A stretch of 18,965 nt of DNA. It comes from an uncultured Agathobacter sp. (GTDB lineage Bacteria > Bacillota > Clostridia > Lachnospirales > Lachnospiraceae). Below the pieces are notes generated by a model. The model ran no database searches, was not told the DNA's origin, and worked only from the letters and a program-made list of their open reading frames with translations. Position numbers and translations under genes: made by a program. The stretch lies in contig CAKRDT010000033.1 of the NCBI GenBank assembly GCA_934316545.1, forward strand, positions 1 through 18,965, in the 5' to 3' direction. Positions 1 through 7,528 of this stretch are shown piece after piece (the first letter of the stretch is position 1; each line of letters begins with the position of its first letter).

Positions 1-76
1 TATTATAATAACCGTAAAAACCCCCCAATACATTATATAGTTTTTGCTATACCCCATAGTAAAAATACCTTCTCCT

Positions 77-108
77 AAAAAGACAGCGTTCGAGGCTGTC
101 TTTTTTTT
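77..108. terminator. Rho-independent terminator, probably bidirectional
   Basis: Stem GACAGC (82-87) / GCTGTC (95-100) with a 7-base loop, extended by A/T pairs, with an A run before and eight T after. It could end a rightward transcript entering from outside the window, or a leftward one. The first 76 bases hold no recognisable gene. Confidence 0.8.
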
Positions 109-125
109 GAATCATAGGAACATAC

Positions 126-162
126 CGCTCGCGCGCGAAAGTGTGCGGCGAGCGCACACTTT
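126..162. repeat. Overlapping G/C-rich inverted repeats
   Basis: A perfect 10-bp inverted repeat, AAAGTGTGCG (138-147) and CGCACACTTT (153-162), has a 5-base spacer. A second pair, CGCTCGC (126-132) with GCGAGCG (148-154), shares bases with it, so the two stems exclude each other. No long T run follows, so it is not a standard terminator. Function unknown. Confidence 0.5.
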
Positions 163-191
163 ATTTCATCTGTGATCGCCAAGAAAAGTTC

Positions 192-220
192 TTGCCAATC
201 ACTATACGTTATGCTATAAT
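192..220 (+). promoter_or_regulatory. Promoter of tRNA-Tyr
   Basis: -35 TTGCCA (192-197), 17-base spacer, -10 TATAAT (215-220) with an upstream TGC (212-214) forming an extended -10. Predicted start near 227, about 30 bases before the mature tRNA. Spacing and boxes are near consensus for the housekeeping sigma factor. Confidence 0.8.
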
Positions 221-256
221 ATCTAATTGTCAAGGCAATACAACTTGAGATGGAAC

Positions 257-338
257 GGGCAGATTCCCGAGTGGCCAAAGGGGACAGACTGTAAATCTGC
301 TGCAACTTGCTTCGGTGGTTCGAATCCACCTCTGCCCA
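257..338 (+). tRNA. tRNA-Tyr (anticodon GTA)
   Basis: The acceptor stem pairs GGGCAGA (257-263) with TCTGCCC (331-337), with A338 as discriminator base. The anticodon GTA lies at 291-293 within the loop CTGTAAA. The T arm is GGTGG (314-318), TTCGAAT, CCACC (326-330). Between the anticodon and T arms there is a long variable arm, which makes it class II, as expected for bacterial tRNA-Tyr. The CCA end is not encoded (the bases after A338 are CT), so it must be added by nucleotidyltransferase. The gene is monocistronic, with its own promoter upstream and a terminator directly downstream. Confidence 0.97.
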
Positions 339-344
339 CTGTTC

Positions 345-375
345 AAAAAAGAGATCAGAGAGTGATCTCTTTTTT
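345..375. terminator. Terminator after tRNA-Tyr
   Basis: Six A, stem GAGATCA (351-357), loop GAGAG, TGATCTC (363-369), six T. This symmetrical hairpin sits 7 bases after the tRNA end. Confidence 0.9.
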
Positions 376-457
376 CTGTTTGACAGGGAAAAGATAAAAA
401 ATAGTCAAAGAGGCCGCTTTTTTTTACTTACAGATTGTCAAAAAAGTCAAAATTTCA

Positions 458-486
458 TTGTCGAATTGATGCTTATATAGTATACT
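458..486 (+). promoter_or_regulatory. Probable promoter of the chemoreceptor gene
   Basis: TTGTCG (458-463), 17-base spacer, TATACT (481-486). The start would be near 493, leaving a leader of about 34 bases before the GTG at 527. No motility sigma factor (SigD) motif with correct spacing was seen. Confidence 0.55.
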
Positions 487-526
487 TACAATAAATATAT
501 GGATGTAATGGGGGCGTATCGATAAC

Positions 527-2797
527 GTGAGTGGAGAAAATTTAGAAATTGTGGAAACATTAGAAACAACAGACGAAACATTAAAAAAGAAAAAAACAAA
601 AAAGGTCAAAGAACCGAAAGCCAAACGAGAGAAGAAAGCGAAGGTGGCCAAACCGAAGAAGCAGCGTGCCCCAAAGAAGCTGCGCATCCCAAAGAAGGAT
701 CGGGCTGAGAAAAAGGCTCAGCGTGGCAAGCGGGAAAAGGCTCCGCGTGAGAAAAAGGAAAAATTAGGGATCCCATTTTACAGAGGTATTGCAGTAAAAA
801 TGATTCTATGTTTCCTTGTGCCGGTGGTTGGAGTGGCTGTACTTGGTATGGTGTCTTATCAGAAATCATCCGATGCGATTGTCAATACATACAAGGAATC
901 CGTTCAGCAGACAACGAATATGATGCAGCAATATATCAGCCTTGTCGCAACGAGTGAGAAGGATGAGTTTAAATCCTATCTGACGGAGCAGGATCTGAAG
1001 AAGTATTTTGCGGGATTGCTTGAGCATGGAACTGAGAATTCGACAAGACGTGATTATCAGTCGCGCTTGCGTAATAAGCTTTCGATTGATGATAAGCTGC
1101 ACAGTATTTATTTCCTTGCGGATTCACAGCGGAGTATTGATTCCGGAACCGGAACGCTTGGCAATGATCTTTATACAGATTATAAAAATACTACGCAGGG
1201 ATCCGAAGCCGCAGCAAGTTCCACCGGCTGGTATGTGTACGGACCGGATATGGAATCGGATGAGGTCATCGGGATGAGAACGCATAACTATAGTTTGCGA
1301 ATCGTAAAGAGAGTAAACAGTCTGGATGCGGTCATGATGATCAACTTAAGTGCGGAGTATGTGCGTACTGCGATGCAGTCATTGGATCCGGGCGCAGGTG
1401 GATACGTAGCGCTTGTCTGTCAGGATGGTCATGAATTCTATTCGGATAATAAGGTGGAATTTGACGAGCCTTTGATTTATGGAACCGATTTTTATCAGAA
1501 AGCGATCGAGGGACAAGAAACTGCCGGTAATGAGATGGTCACTTTAAACGGACAGAACTATATGTTCGTATACAGTAAACTTTCATTTGGCAATGTATTG
1601 GTAACAACGCTGATTCCTTCCGCACGTTTGCTGGAGCAGTCATCCGGTATTAAGGGATTGACGACAGTGCTTGTAATCGTCTGTGCGATTCTGGCTTTGG
1701 CACTCGGATTTTTACTTTCCAGAAGTATGTCCGGAACGATTCAGTATATTCTTCGTCAGCTGCGTAAGGTATCAAACGGAAATCTTACGGTACATCTTCA
1801 GGCAAAGACGAAAGATGAGTTTAAGCTTTTGTGTGATGGTATTAATGACATGGTAAATCATGTGAAGTCACTGATTAAAGATGTCAATGAGGTCAGTGAG
1901 GAAGTCGGCGCGGCCGCAGTCCATGTGGCGCAGACCTCCGGAACCTTTATGGCGACTTCGCAGGACATTCAGAATGCCGTGCTTGAAATTGAGAGTGGTG
2001 TCAATAAGCTTGACACAGGCTCGGATAACTGTCTGAATCAGATGGATTCGTTATCCGGCAAGATTAATAATGTAAGCTCAAATGCGGATGAAATCGGAAA
2101 GCTTACCAATGCTGCAGGAGAGACGATCAATGTAGGTATTGCTTCGGTACAGAGTTTGACGGAAAGTTCCGAGTCGACAGCGGAGATTACAAGACATGTC
2201 ATTGTTTCAATTGAAGAATTGGAAGAAAAATCCAAGGCAATCAGTCATATTGTATCGGCAATCAATGATATTGCGGAGCAGACAAACCTCTTGTCCTTGA
2301 ACGCTTCGATCGAAGCTGCACGCGCAGGCGATGCCGGAAGAGGCTTCTCTGTTGTCGCAGAGGAGATTCGTAAGCTGGCAGATCAGTGTTTGTCTTCTGC
2401 GGGTCAGATTTCATCGATTGTTAAGGAGATTCTCTCTAAGACAAGCGAAGTTGTTACGATCGCAAGACAGGCTGAGACGGTTGTAAGTTCACAGACCGGA
2501 GCAGTAGAAGATACTACCGCATCCTTTAGACAGATTGATGAACTTGTTGCACAGCTCATTCAGGCTTTGCAGACAATCACAAATAATGTGCAGGAGATGA
2601 ATGGAGCAAGAAACGAGACGCTGAGTGCAATCGAGAGCATCTCCGATGCTTCGACACAGACCGCCGCATGTTCCTCTTCGGTTCACGATGCAGCCGGAAC
2701 CCAGTTGGATGCAGTCAAGAATCTTGACGCTGCATCACAGAGCCTGACCGCGAAAGCGGAGAGCCTGTTGGATACATTGTCAACCTTCCAGGTATAG
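527..2797 (+). CDS. Methyl-accepting chemotaxis protein with lysine-rich N-terminus
   Basis: This 756-residue chemoreceptor senses an extracellular ligand and passes the signal to the CheA/CheW array. Visible order: a highly basic cytoplasmic segment (about 20-84, repeated K/R/P/A-rich units), TM1 (about 91-110), an extracellular sensor of about 265 residues resembling a dCache fold, TM2 (about 377-397), HAMP (about 398-451), then the coiled-coil signalling domain. The kinase-contact tip reads [11 protein letters not shown] at 579-589, followed by [12 protein letters not shown] and [17 protein letters not shown], which is diagnostic of the family. No C-terminal CheR-docking pentapeptide is seen. 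The start is GTG at 527. The ribosome binding site is weak (a G run at 510-514, 12 bases upstream), so a later start is possible, but no better candidate lies before TM1. The ligand cannot be predicted. The gene is monocistronic, with a terminator after it. Confidence 0.93.
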   Translation: MSGENLEIVETLETTDETLKKKKTKKVKEPKAKREKKAKVAKPKKQRAPKKLRIPKKDRAEKKAQRGKREKAPREKKEKLGIPFYRGIAVKMILCFLVPVVGVAVLGMVSYQKSSDAIVNTYKESVQQTTNMMQQYISLVATSEKDEFKSYLTEQDLKKYFAGLLEHGTENSTRRDYQSRLRNKLSIDDKLHSIYFLADSQRSIDSGTGTLGNDLYTDYKNTTQGSEAAASSTGWYVYGPDMESDEVIGMRTHNYSLRIVKRVNSLDAVMMINLSAEYVRTAMQSLDPGAGGYVALVCQDGHEFYSDNKVEFDEPLIYGTDFYQKAIEGQETAGNEMVTLNGQNYMFVYSKLSFGNVLVTTLIPSARLLEQSSGIKGLTTVLVIVCAILALALGFLLSRSMSGTIQYILRQLRKVSNGNLTVHLQAKTKDEFKLLCDGINDMVNHVKSLIKDVNEVSEEVGAAAVHVAQTSGTFMATSQDIQNAVLEIESGVNKLDTGSDNCLNQMDSLSGKINNVSSNADEIGKLTNAAGETINVGIASVQSLTESSESTAEITRHVIVSIEELEEKSKAISHIVSAINDIAEQTNLLSLNASIEAARAGDAGRGFSVVAEEIRKLADQCLSSAGQISSIVKEILSKTSEVVTIARQAETVVSSQTGAVEDTTASFRQIDELVAQLIQALQTITNNVQEMNGARNETLSAIESISDASTQTAACSSSVHDAAGTQLDAVKNLDAASQSLTAKAESLLDTLSTFQV

Positions 2798-2813
2798 TAA
2801 ACATAAGAAACAT

Positions 2814-2854
2814 AAAAAATAAGCCTTGTGCAGATGCGCACAGGGCTTATTTTA
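2814..2854. terminator. Shared bidirectional terminator (MCP / plsC)
   Basis: AATAAGCC and TGTGC (2818-2831) pair with GCACA and GGGCTTATT (2838-2851) across a 6-base loop, flanked by an A run and TTTTA. It lies between two convergent genes and can serve both. Confidence 0.85.
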
Positions 2855-2874
2855 TGTTTCTGAAAAGAATTTTA

Positions 2875-3615
2875 TTATCTGCCGGAAAGTTTCTCATCCA
2901 GCATCTGCTGAATCACATTCTGGCAATAAGTACCGAGATGCTTTTGGTCTTCCCTGGACAGCTCGGATACGAGGATTGGTTTGCCGTAAGTCAGAGTCAC
3001 TTCCGTGGAGCGAACCCATGGGAAATGATTTTCAAAAACATCGGCAGTGCCGGTCAATGCCATTGGGATGATCGGGCAGCCGGTTTTTTGTGCAATCTTA
3101 AAGGAACCTTCCTTGAAAGGAAGAAGACTGTTCGGATGCTCTTGATCTTTGTTGCGGGTGCCCTCTGGGAAAATGCAGATCGAGATACCGGAATTCACCT
3201 GCGCGATCGCAGTCAGGATCACTTTGAGTCCCTGCTTTAGATCGTTGCGGTCAAGAAAAAGACAGTACAGGCGACGCATCCAGATGCCGAGGATCGGAAC
3301 TTTGTTGACACCGTCTTTGGCGATATAACCGGTCAGCCCCGGGCAGCGCGCGTAGGTGATCACGATGTCGAAGAAGCTCCGGTGGTTTCCGATATAGAGG
3401 ACCGCCTGATCCTTTGGTACATTTTCTTCGCCGATTACGGTGAGTTTGATTCCCGCGAGAAAAGCAACGCAGCGGAATCCCCACTGAACGATGCGAAGCT
3501 GACTGATATCCGCCGCTTCCTTGTGGTGTTTTGCGATCAGCCACTCGATGCCGAGCACCGGCAGACCAAGCACAAGAAATAAAAATACATATAAAACACA
3601 TAGAATGGTTCTCAT
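2875..3615 (-). CDS. plsC: 1-acyl-sn-glycerol-3-phosphate acyltransferase
   Basis: PlsC-type enzyme, 246 residues, which transfers an acyl chain to lysophosphatidic acid to make phosphatidic acid at the inner face of the membrane. Motifs: N-terminal hydrophobic anchor (about 3-27), catalytic block I NHRSFFD with the H-x4-D pair H78/D83, block II LDR (121-123), block III FPEGTR (149-154), and a later CPIIPMAL segment, all in the expected order. The ATG at 3615 is preferred over an in-frame ATG at 3669. It has a GAGGTGG ribosome binding site (3619-3625), and the upstream ATG would lie outside the transcript predicted from the promoter at 3649-3677. Length is normal. The gene stands alone and is divergent from the lipoprotein gene. 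Other acyl acceptors within the family cannot be excluded. Confidence 0.9.
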   Translation of the reverse strand: MRTILCVLYVFLFLVLGLPVLGIEWLIAKHHKEAADISQLRIVQWGFRCVAFLAGIKLTVIGEENVPKDQAVLYIGNHRSFFDIVITYARCPGLTGYIAKDGVNKVPILGIWMRRLYCLFLDRNDLKQGLKVILTAIAQVNSGISICIFPEGTRNKDQEHPNSLLPFKEGSFKIAQKTGCPIIPMALTGTADVFENHFPWVRSTEVTLTYGKPILVSELSREDQKHLGTYCQNVIQQMLDEKLSGR

Positions 3616-3648
3616 ATGCCACCTCACTTTATGATATTTTTCTTTATT

Positions 3649-3677
3649 ATTATAAACAATAATACGCATGAAATCAA
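3649..3677 (-). promoter_or_regulatory. Promoter of plsC
   Basis: Read on the minus strand: TTGATT (3677-3672), 17-base spacer, perfect TATAAT (3654-3649). The start would be near 3642, giving a short leader before the ATG at 3615. This position also decides the start codon. Confidence 0.75.
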
Positions 3678-3721
3678 TTCTGTGGCATAGAATACAATAA
3701 GATATTGTTTGGGTGATTCAT

Positions 3722-4129
3722 ATGCACAAATTAAAACAATATATCGTTTTACTTCTTGCAATTACCGGTATGTTGAATGGCTGCATCGTGCAGCAGGGAC
3801 AGGAGAAGATCGAAGATTTGGAATTTACGGTCATGGATCCGGCAGATCTGCCGGAGGAGCTGCAGCAGGAGATCCTTACACGCCAGAAAGAAGATTTTTC
3901 CCTGACGTATTCGGATCAGGAATACTTATATATTGCGAGAGGATATGGGGAACAGGAGACAGGAGGCTATTGTATTTCGATCGATCAGTGCTACCGAACG
4001 AGTAACACGATTTGTGTGAAAACGACTCTGACAGGACCGGAAACCGGAGAAAAAGTGAATGCGGCTCCAAGCTGCCCATATATTGTAATTAAACTGGAAT
4101 TGCGTCAGGAAGAGGTCGTTTTTCAATGA
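3722..4129 (+). CDS. PrcB-domain lipoprotein
   Basis: Small exported lipoprotein of 135 residues. The N-terminus has a lysine, then a hydrophobic stretch (YIVLLLAITGML) and the lipobox LNGC, so the mature protein begins at Cys and is tethered to the outer face of the membrane. The rest matches the PrcB C-terminal domain: a GYGEQETGGY turn, a strand with IYVK-like spacing (TICVKTTLTGPE) and a final PYIVIKLEL strand. In Treponema PrcB is a small lipoprotein partner of the PrtP protease; here no protease is adjacent, so the partner is unknown. The ATG at 3722 is chosen over GTG at 3713 because GGTGA (3712-3716) sits 5 bases upstream and the signal peptide is then normal. No clear promoter was found in the 100-base divergent gap. 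Confidence 0.8.
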   Translation: MHKLKQYIVLLLAITGMLNGCIVQQGQEKIEDLEFTVMDPADLPEELQQEILTRQKEDFSLTYSDQEYLYIARGYGEQETGGYCISIDQCYRTSNTICVKTTLTGPETGEKVNAAPSCPYIVIKLELRQEEVVFQ

Positions 4130-4137
4130 TTTTAAGG

Positions 4138-4151
4138 TTATCTTAAGATAA
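4138..4151. repeat. 14-bp perfect palindrome upstream of veg
   Basis: TTATCTTAAGATAA reads the same on both strands. It begins 8 bases after the lipoprotein stop and lies 17 bases upstream of the veg -35 box, a position where an operator could act. It is A/T-rich and may be chance. Confidence 0.3.
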
Positions 4152-4167
4152 AAACATGTATTTATAC

Positions 4168-4196
4168 TTGTAAAAGTTTTATCACTGTGCTAAACT
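4168..4196 (+). promoter_or_regulatory. Promoter of veg
   Basis: TTGTAA (4168-4173), 17-base spacer, TAAACT (4191-4196) preceded by TGC, an extended -10. The start would be near 4203, giving a leader of about 50 bases to the ATG at 4255. veg is known as a strongly transcribed gene in Bacillus, and this arrangement fits that. Confidence 0.7.
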
Positions 4197-4254
4197 AAAG
4201 TTACTAGATATTGTATTTTTCTAGAATTTAAACTCAAAATAGAGGAGGCACAAA

Positions 4255-4497
4255 ATGGAACAGGCACAGATTAGCAGAGTTCGGGCATCCGTTCATCAGC
4301 AATGCGGCAATCGGGTAAAGATTCAACTGGATCGGGGTCGCAATAAGGTTGATATCCAGGAAGGTGTAATTCAGAAGGCATATCCAAGTGTATTTACCGT
4401 ACTGGTTGATGATGAGCGTGAGGAAAATGCTCCTCAGTTATTGTCATTCAGTTATACGGACATTATTACGAAGGACATTCGCATGAAGTTGTGCTAA
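4255..4497 (+). CDS. veg: Veg family protein
   Basis: 80-residue protein of the Veg (DUF1021) family. The conserved core is visible: a basic N-terminal helix, V-K-x-x-x-x-x-GR(N)K near 22-32, an EGVIQKAYPSVFTV segment and the SFSYTDIITKDI motif close to the C-terminus, as in Bacillus subtilis Veg. Family knowledge: a small conserved Firmicute protein linked to biofilm matrix gene stimulation in B. subtilis; its molecular action is not settled. The start is secured by AGAGGAGG at 4241-4248, 6 bases before the ATG. Next to it on the same strand is a spore-coat gene, a common clostridial arrangement. A hairpin with a T run (4521-4574) probably ends most veg transcripts. Confidence 0.9.
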   Translation: MEQAQISRVRASVHQQCGNRVKIQLDRGRNKVDIQEGVIQKAYPSVFTVLVDDEREENAPQLLSFSYTDIITKDIRMKLC

Positions 4498-4520
4498 TGA
4501 AATATATTTTAAGAATATTG

Positions 4521-4574
4521 TTCCCTCTCTTTGAATAAGTATTTTTATACGAAGTTTGAAGAGAGGGAATTTTT
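4521..4574 (+). promoter_or_regulatory. Hairpin combining terminator and sequestered RBS
   Basis: TTCCCTCTCTT (4521-4531) pairs perfectly over 11 bp with AAGAGAGGGAA (4559-4569), plus one possible wobble pair. Five T (4570-4574) follow, and then the ATG at 4575. The only ribosome binding site of the next gene, GAGAGGG (4561-4567), is the 3' arm. The loop holds a smaller hairpin, GTAT (4539-4542) / ATAC (4547-4550). The structure can end veg transcripts and would also hide the ribosome binding site in any read-through RNA. Confidence 0.75.
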
Positions 4575-6140
4575 ATGGAGTTAAAGACACAGTTATTGAA
4601 ACAGAATACCGTCAAAAGCAAGGCCTTTACCCAGATCACACTCGATGACGACAGTATCGTTAAAGACAGTAAGCCGGATATGATTAAAATGATTCATACG
4701 AAAGGAACCGTTGTTTTTGAGGAAACAAAAGTGAGCAATCAGACGGTATGGATTACCGGAAAGCTGATCTTTACGGTGCTGTATCGAAGTGATGCGGATG
4801 GCAATCAGCTGGAAACATTAACCGATTCCGTGAGTTTTGGAGAGAAGATCTTCATGGAGGAATTGGAAGAACTTGATACGGTGAAGGTAAATGGAAAACT
4901 GGAAGATTTAAGTATTAATCCAATCAATTCCAGAAAACTTGCAGTACGTGCAGTGATTGGAATTCAGGCAGTTGCGGAACAACAGGAGGAAGAAGAGCTG
5001 ATTCGCGAAGTGGTTGCGGATGAGGCTGTCCAGCAACAAAGCTGTATGCAGCCAATGCTTCTGTTGGAGACTTCCAAACGGGATATTCTGCGTACGCATC
5101 AGGAACTGACATTACCGGGAACAAGCCCCAATATTGGCAGAATCCTATATTACAATGTGGATATCCGCAATAAAGAGGTATCACTTGGTGGAAATCAGGT
5201 GCAGCTTCATGCGGAGTGTTATGTGAATGTGTTATATTACAGTGCGGAAGGTCAGTTGGAATGGTTTGAAACCATGGTCCCGGTTGCGGAAAATATGGAT
5301 TGTGAAACAGATACGCAGCAGCCGGTATATTGGATCATAGTAACGCCGATGGAAACATCCGTTGAGGCAACAGAAGATTATGATGGCGAAATGCGTGCTT
5401 TTCAAATGGATATCGTTTTTGATGTGGATATCAAAGTATGGAAAGAAGAAGAGATTACGATGCTTTCCGATATCTATTCGCTGAAGGAGACGCTTATACC
5501 GCATTCGATGCCTCTTAAAACGCTCAGCCTGATGATGAAAAATGAAGCCAAACAGCGCATTTCACAACAAATGAAGCTTGCGGATGGGCAGGAAAGAATA
5601 TTACAGCTTTGTGCATATGAGGGGGATCTGGAACTGGATCGCATCGAGAGGATGGATCATGGACTGCGCGCAGAGGGAATCCTTTCGGTACATATCCTTT
5701 ATGCGACCGCGGATGATGGTTTTCCGGTGGCACATTGCTTTGAACAGATTCCGTTTATACAGATTATAGATGTGCCGGAGCTTTCGGCGACAGAAGAAAA
5801 TTGTTCCTATGAGATCAATCCAAAGATTGATCAGCTGCAGGTAAATCTTCTTGACAACGAGCATTATGAGATTAAGGCATCGGTTTCCGTGACGGCACTC
5901 GTGTTTAAAGAAGAATATGTTTCACATATTGTGTCAATTGACACAGAACCATTTGATGAAGAACAAATTCAGGCACAGCCCGGAATTATCGGATACGTTG
6001 TGCAGCCGGCAGATACGCTTTGGAAGATTGCCAGAAGGTTTCATACAACGGAGCAGATGATCATTGCTGCCAATGCACTAAAAGCACCGGTGGTGCGAGG
6101 CGGAGAGAAGCTTATGATTGTCAAAAGTGTTGGCAGATAA
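4575..6140 (+). CDS. sipL: SPOCS (DUF3794) and LysM spore-coat protein, SipL-like
   Basis: 521-residue protein with several DUF3794/SPOCS-type beta-rich repeats (roughly 20-140, 175-310 and a more divergent 335-455) and one C-terminal LysM domain (about 475-518: GYVVQPADTLWKIARRF, then TTEQMIIAANAL and a GEKLMI end). This architecture and length match SipL of Clostridioides difficile, which binds SpoIVA through LysM and carries coat material to the forespore surface, the clostridial counterpart of SpoVID. The position directly after veg agrees. The start ATG at 4575 has GAGAGGG 7 bases upstream, inside a hairpin. In C. difficile sipL is under mother-cell sigma factors; a weak SigE-like pair (GAATATT 4513-4519, AATAAGTA 4534-4541) is the only local candidate. 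An ordinary spore SPOCS/LysM paralogue is the alternative. Confidence 0.82.
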   Translation: MELKTQLLKQNTVKSKAFTQITLDDDSIVKDSKPDMIKMIHTKGTVVFEETKVSNQTVWITGKLIFTVLYRSDADGNQLETLTDSVSFGEKIFMEELEELDTVKVNGKLEDLSINPINSRKLAVRAVIGIQAVAEQQEEEELIREVVADEAVQQQSCMQPMLLLETSKRDILRTHQELTLPGTSPNIGRILYYNVDIRNKEVSLGGNQVQLHAECYVNVLYYSAEGQLEWFETMVPVAENMDCETDTQQPVYWIIVTPMETSVEATEDYDGEMRAFQMDIVFDVDIKVWKEEEITMLSDIYSLKETLIPHSMPLKTLSLMMKNEAKQRISQQMKLADGQERILQLCAYEGDLELDRIERMDHGLRAEGILSVHILYATADDGFPVAHCFEQIPFIQIIDVPELSATEENCSYEINPKIDQLQVNLLDNEHYEIKASVSVTALVFKEEYVSHIVSIDTEPFDEEQIQAQPGIIGYVVQPADTLWKIARRFHTTEQMIIAANALKAPVVRGGEKLMIVKSVGR

Positions 6141-6162
6141 TGCATCAATTTTTGCAATCAGC

Positions 6163-6195
6163 AGCCCGGACAGTGATGTCCGGGTGTTTCTTTGC
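6163..6195 (+). terminator. Terminator after sipL-like gene
   Basis: CCCGGACA (6165-6172), loop GTGA, TGTCCGGG (6177-6184), then TGTTTCTTT. Strong 8-bp G/C-rich stem. Confidence 0.85.
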
Positions 6196-6289
6196 TTAAA
6201 TTTCTATAAATACTAATAAAAACCAGTGGAAAAAAGTTGGGATTTGTGACAAAATAAGAAGAGATAATGTGATGATAAGGAGTGATAAT

Positions 6290-7525
6290 ATGCATTCATC
6301 AATACATAGAGCAAAAAAAACAAAGAGCATGCGCAATCGCCTGTGTTCCACGATAGCGATTGCATCCCTGGCCGTATCGCTTGCAGCGGGAGCTGCGTAT
6401 GTCGCACCGACCGATACTTATGCCAAGACTGCGAAACAGAAGCGGGATGAGGCAAAGAAGAATTTAGAGGATACAAAGAATCAGATTTCCGGTATCAAGG
6501 ATGATCAGGCGACGAATGCATCGGAATTGAAAGCCGCATCCAAGAAGTTAAACAAGCTGCTTGCGGATCAGAAGAAGCTTGCCGGAGACATTGATAATAA
6601 GCAGGTGGAAGTAGATGAGGCAAACAAGGAGCTTGATGAGGCAAAGAAGGTAGAAGCGAAACAGTATAAGGCTATGAAGCTTCGTATTCAGTATATGTAT
6701 GAGAACAGTACGGATAATTCACTTTGGACTGCCATCCTGGAATCCGATGGATTGTCGGATATGCTCAATCGTATTGAGTACGTTAGTGATCTCTATCAGT
6801 CGGATCGTGATCTGATGGATGCTTATCAGGCTGCGGTGCAGCAGGTAACGGACAAAACGAATCAGCTTTCCGAAGATCTGGACAACCTGTTTGCGTTACA
6901 GGATGAGTATGATGCGAAGCAGGATGAATTACAGGTTGCGGTAAATAAGCTTGAAAAGCAAAAAGAAAACTACAGGCAGCAGCTTGCAGATGCCAAGGCA
7001 CAGGCGGAAGAATACCAGAAGACTTATAATAAGATGGCTGCAATCGTGCAGGCACAGGAAGCCGCCGCTGCACACGTGGCAGCAAACAATTACCAGGGCG
7101 GAGGAAATGATTCCGGACCGGATCCGAAACAGGATTCTTACTTAAACGATTCTTCCTATAATCCTTCACAAACAACGAATATCAGCGGGGCAGACATTGT
7201 TGCGTACGCCTGTCAGTTTGTGGGAAATCCTTATGTATGGGGAGGAAACAGCCTGACCAACGGTGCGGATTGCTCCGGCTTTGTGCATGAGGTCTATGCG
7301 CATTTTGGAATCAGCACTCCACGTTATTCACAGTCATTCAAATCAGTCGGACAGCCTGTTTCCCTTTCTAATATTCAGGCCGGTGACGTGGTTGTCTATG
7401 ACGGACATGTCGCAATCTATATGGGAAACGGATGCATTGTAGAGGCACAGTCAACAAGTGCGGGTATTACAAATAACCGTGGATTGAGACCAAATAAGGT
7501 TACAGCAGTTCGCCGCCTGATTTAA
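6290..7525 (+). CDS. Secreted coiled-coil NlpC/P60 peptidoglycan hydrolase (PcsB-like)
   Basis: 411-residue exported cell-wall hydrolase. It has a basic N-region and hydrophobic core (about 18-40) with AYVA or TYA as possible signal cleavage sites, a long coiled coil (about 50-265, rich in K/E/Q/L heptads) of the PcsB type, a low-complexity linker (about 270-300), and an NlpC/P60 domain (about 303-411). Catalytic Cys is C328 in ADCSGF and catalytic His is H373 in DGHVAIY. The usual third residue (often His/Asn/Gln) falls on E385 in IVEAQS. In the family the enzyme cleaves the stem peptide (gamma-D-Glu to diamino acid), and the coiled coil keeps it inactive until it meets an FtsEX-like partner at division. 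The start ATG at 6290 has a good AAGGAGTGA site (6277-6285), better than GTG at 6269. The next gene begins 3 bases after the stop. Confidence 0.88.
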   Translation: MHSSIHRAKKTKSMRNRLCSTIAIASLAVSLAAGAAYVAPTDTYAKTAKQKRDEAKKNLEDTKNQISGIKDDQATNASELKAASKKLNKLLADQKKLAGDIDNKQVEVDEANKELDEAKKVEAKQYKAMKLRIQYMYENSTDNSLWTAILESDGLSDMLNRIEYVSDLYQSDRDLMDAYQAAVQQVTDKTNQLSEDLDNLFALQDEYDAKQDELQVAVNKLEKQKENYRQQLADAKAQAEEYQKTYNKMAAIVQAQEAAAAHVAANNYQGGGNDSGPDPKQDSYLNDSSYNPSQTTNISGADIVAYACQFVGNPYVWGGNSLTNGADCSGFVHEVYAHFGISTPRYSQSFKSVGQPVSLSNIQAGDVVVYDGHVAIYMGNGCIVEAQSTSAGITNNRGLRPNKVTAVRRLI

Positions 7526-7528
7526 GCT

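Noticed and set aside
492..525. SigD-type (motility) promoter before the chemoreceptor
   Set aside because: TCGATAA at 519-525 and TAAA at 492-495 are 23 bases apart rather than about 15.
424..687. Minus-strand Phe/Ser-rich frame opposite the chemoreceptor start
   Set aside because: It is the complement of the lysine-rich coding region and the MCP promoter; no start signals.
3616..3669. Longer plsC start at 3669
   Set aside because: It would lie upstream of the predicted transcription start and lacks a ribosome binding site, while 3615 has GAGGTGG.
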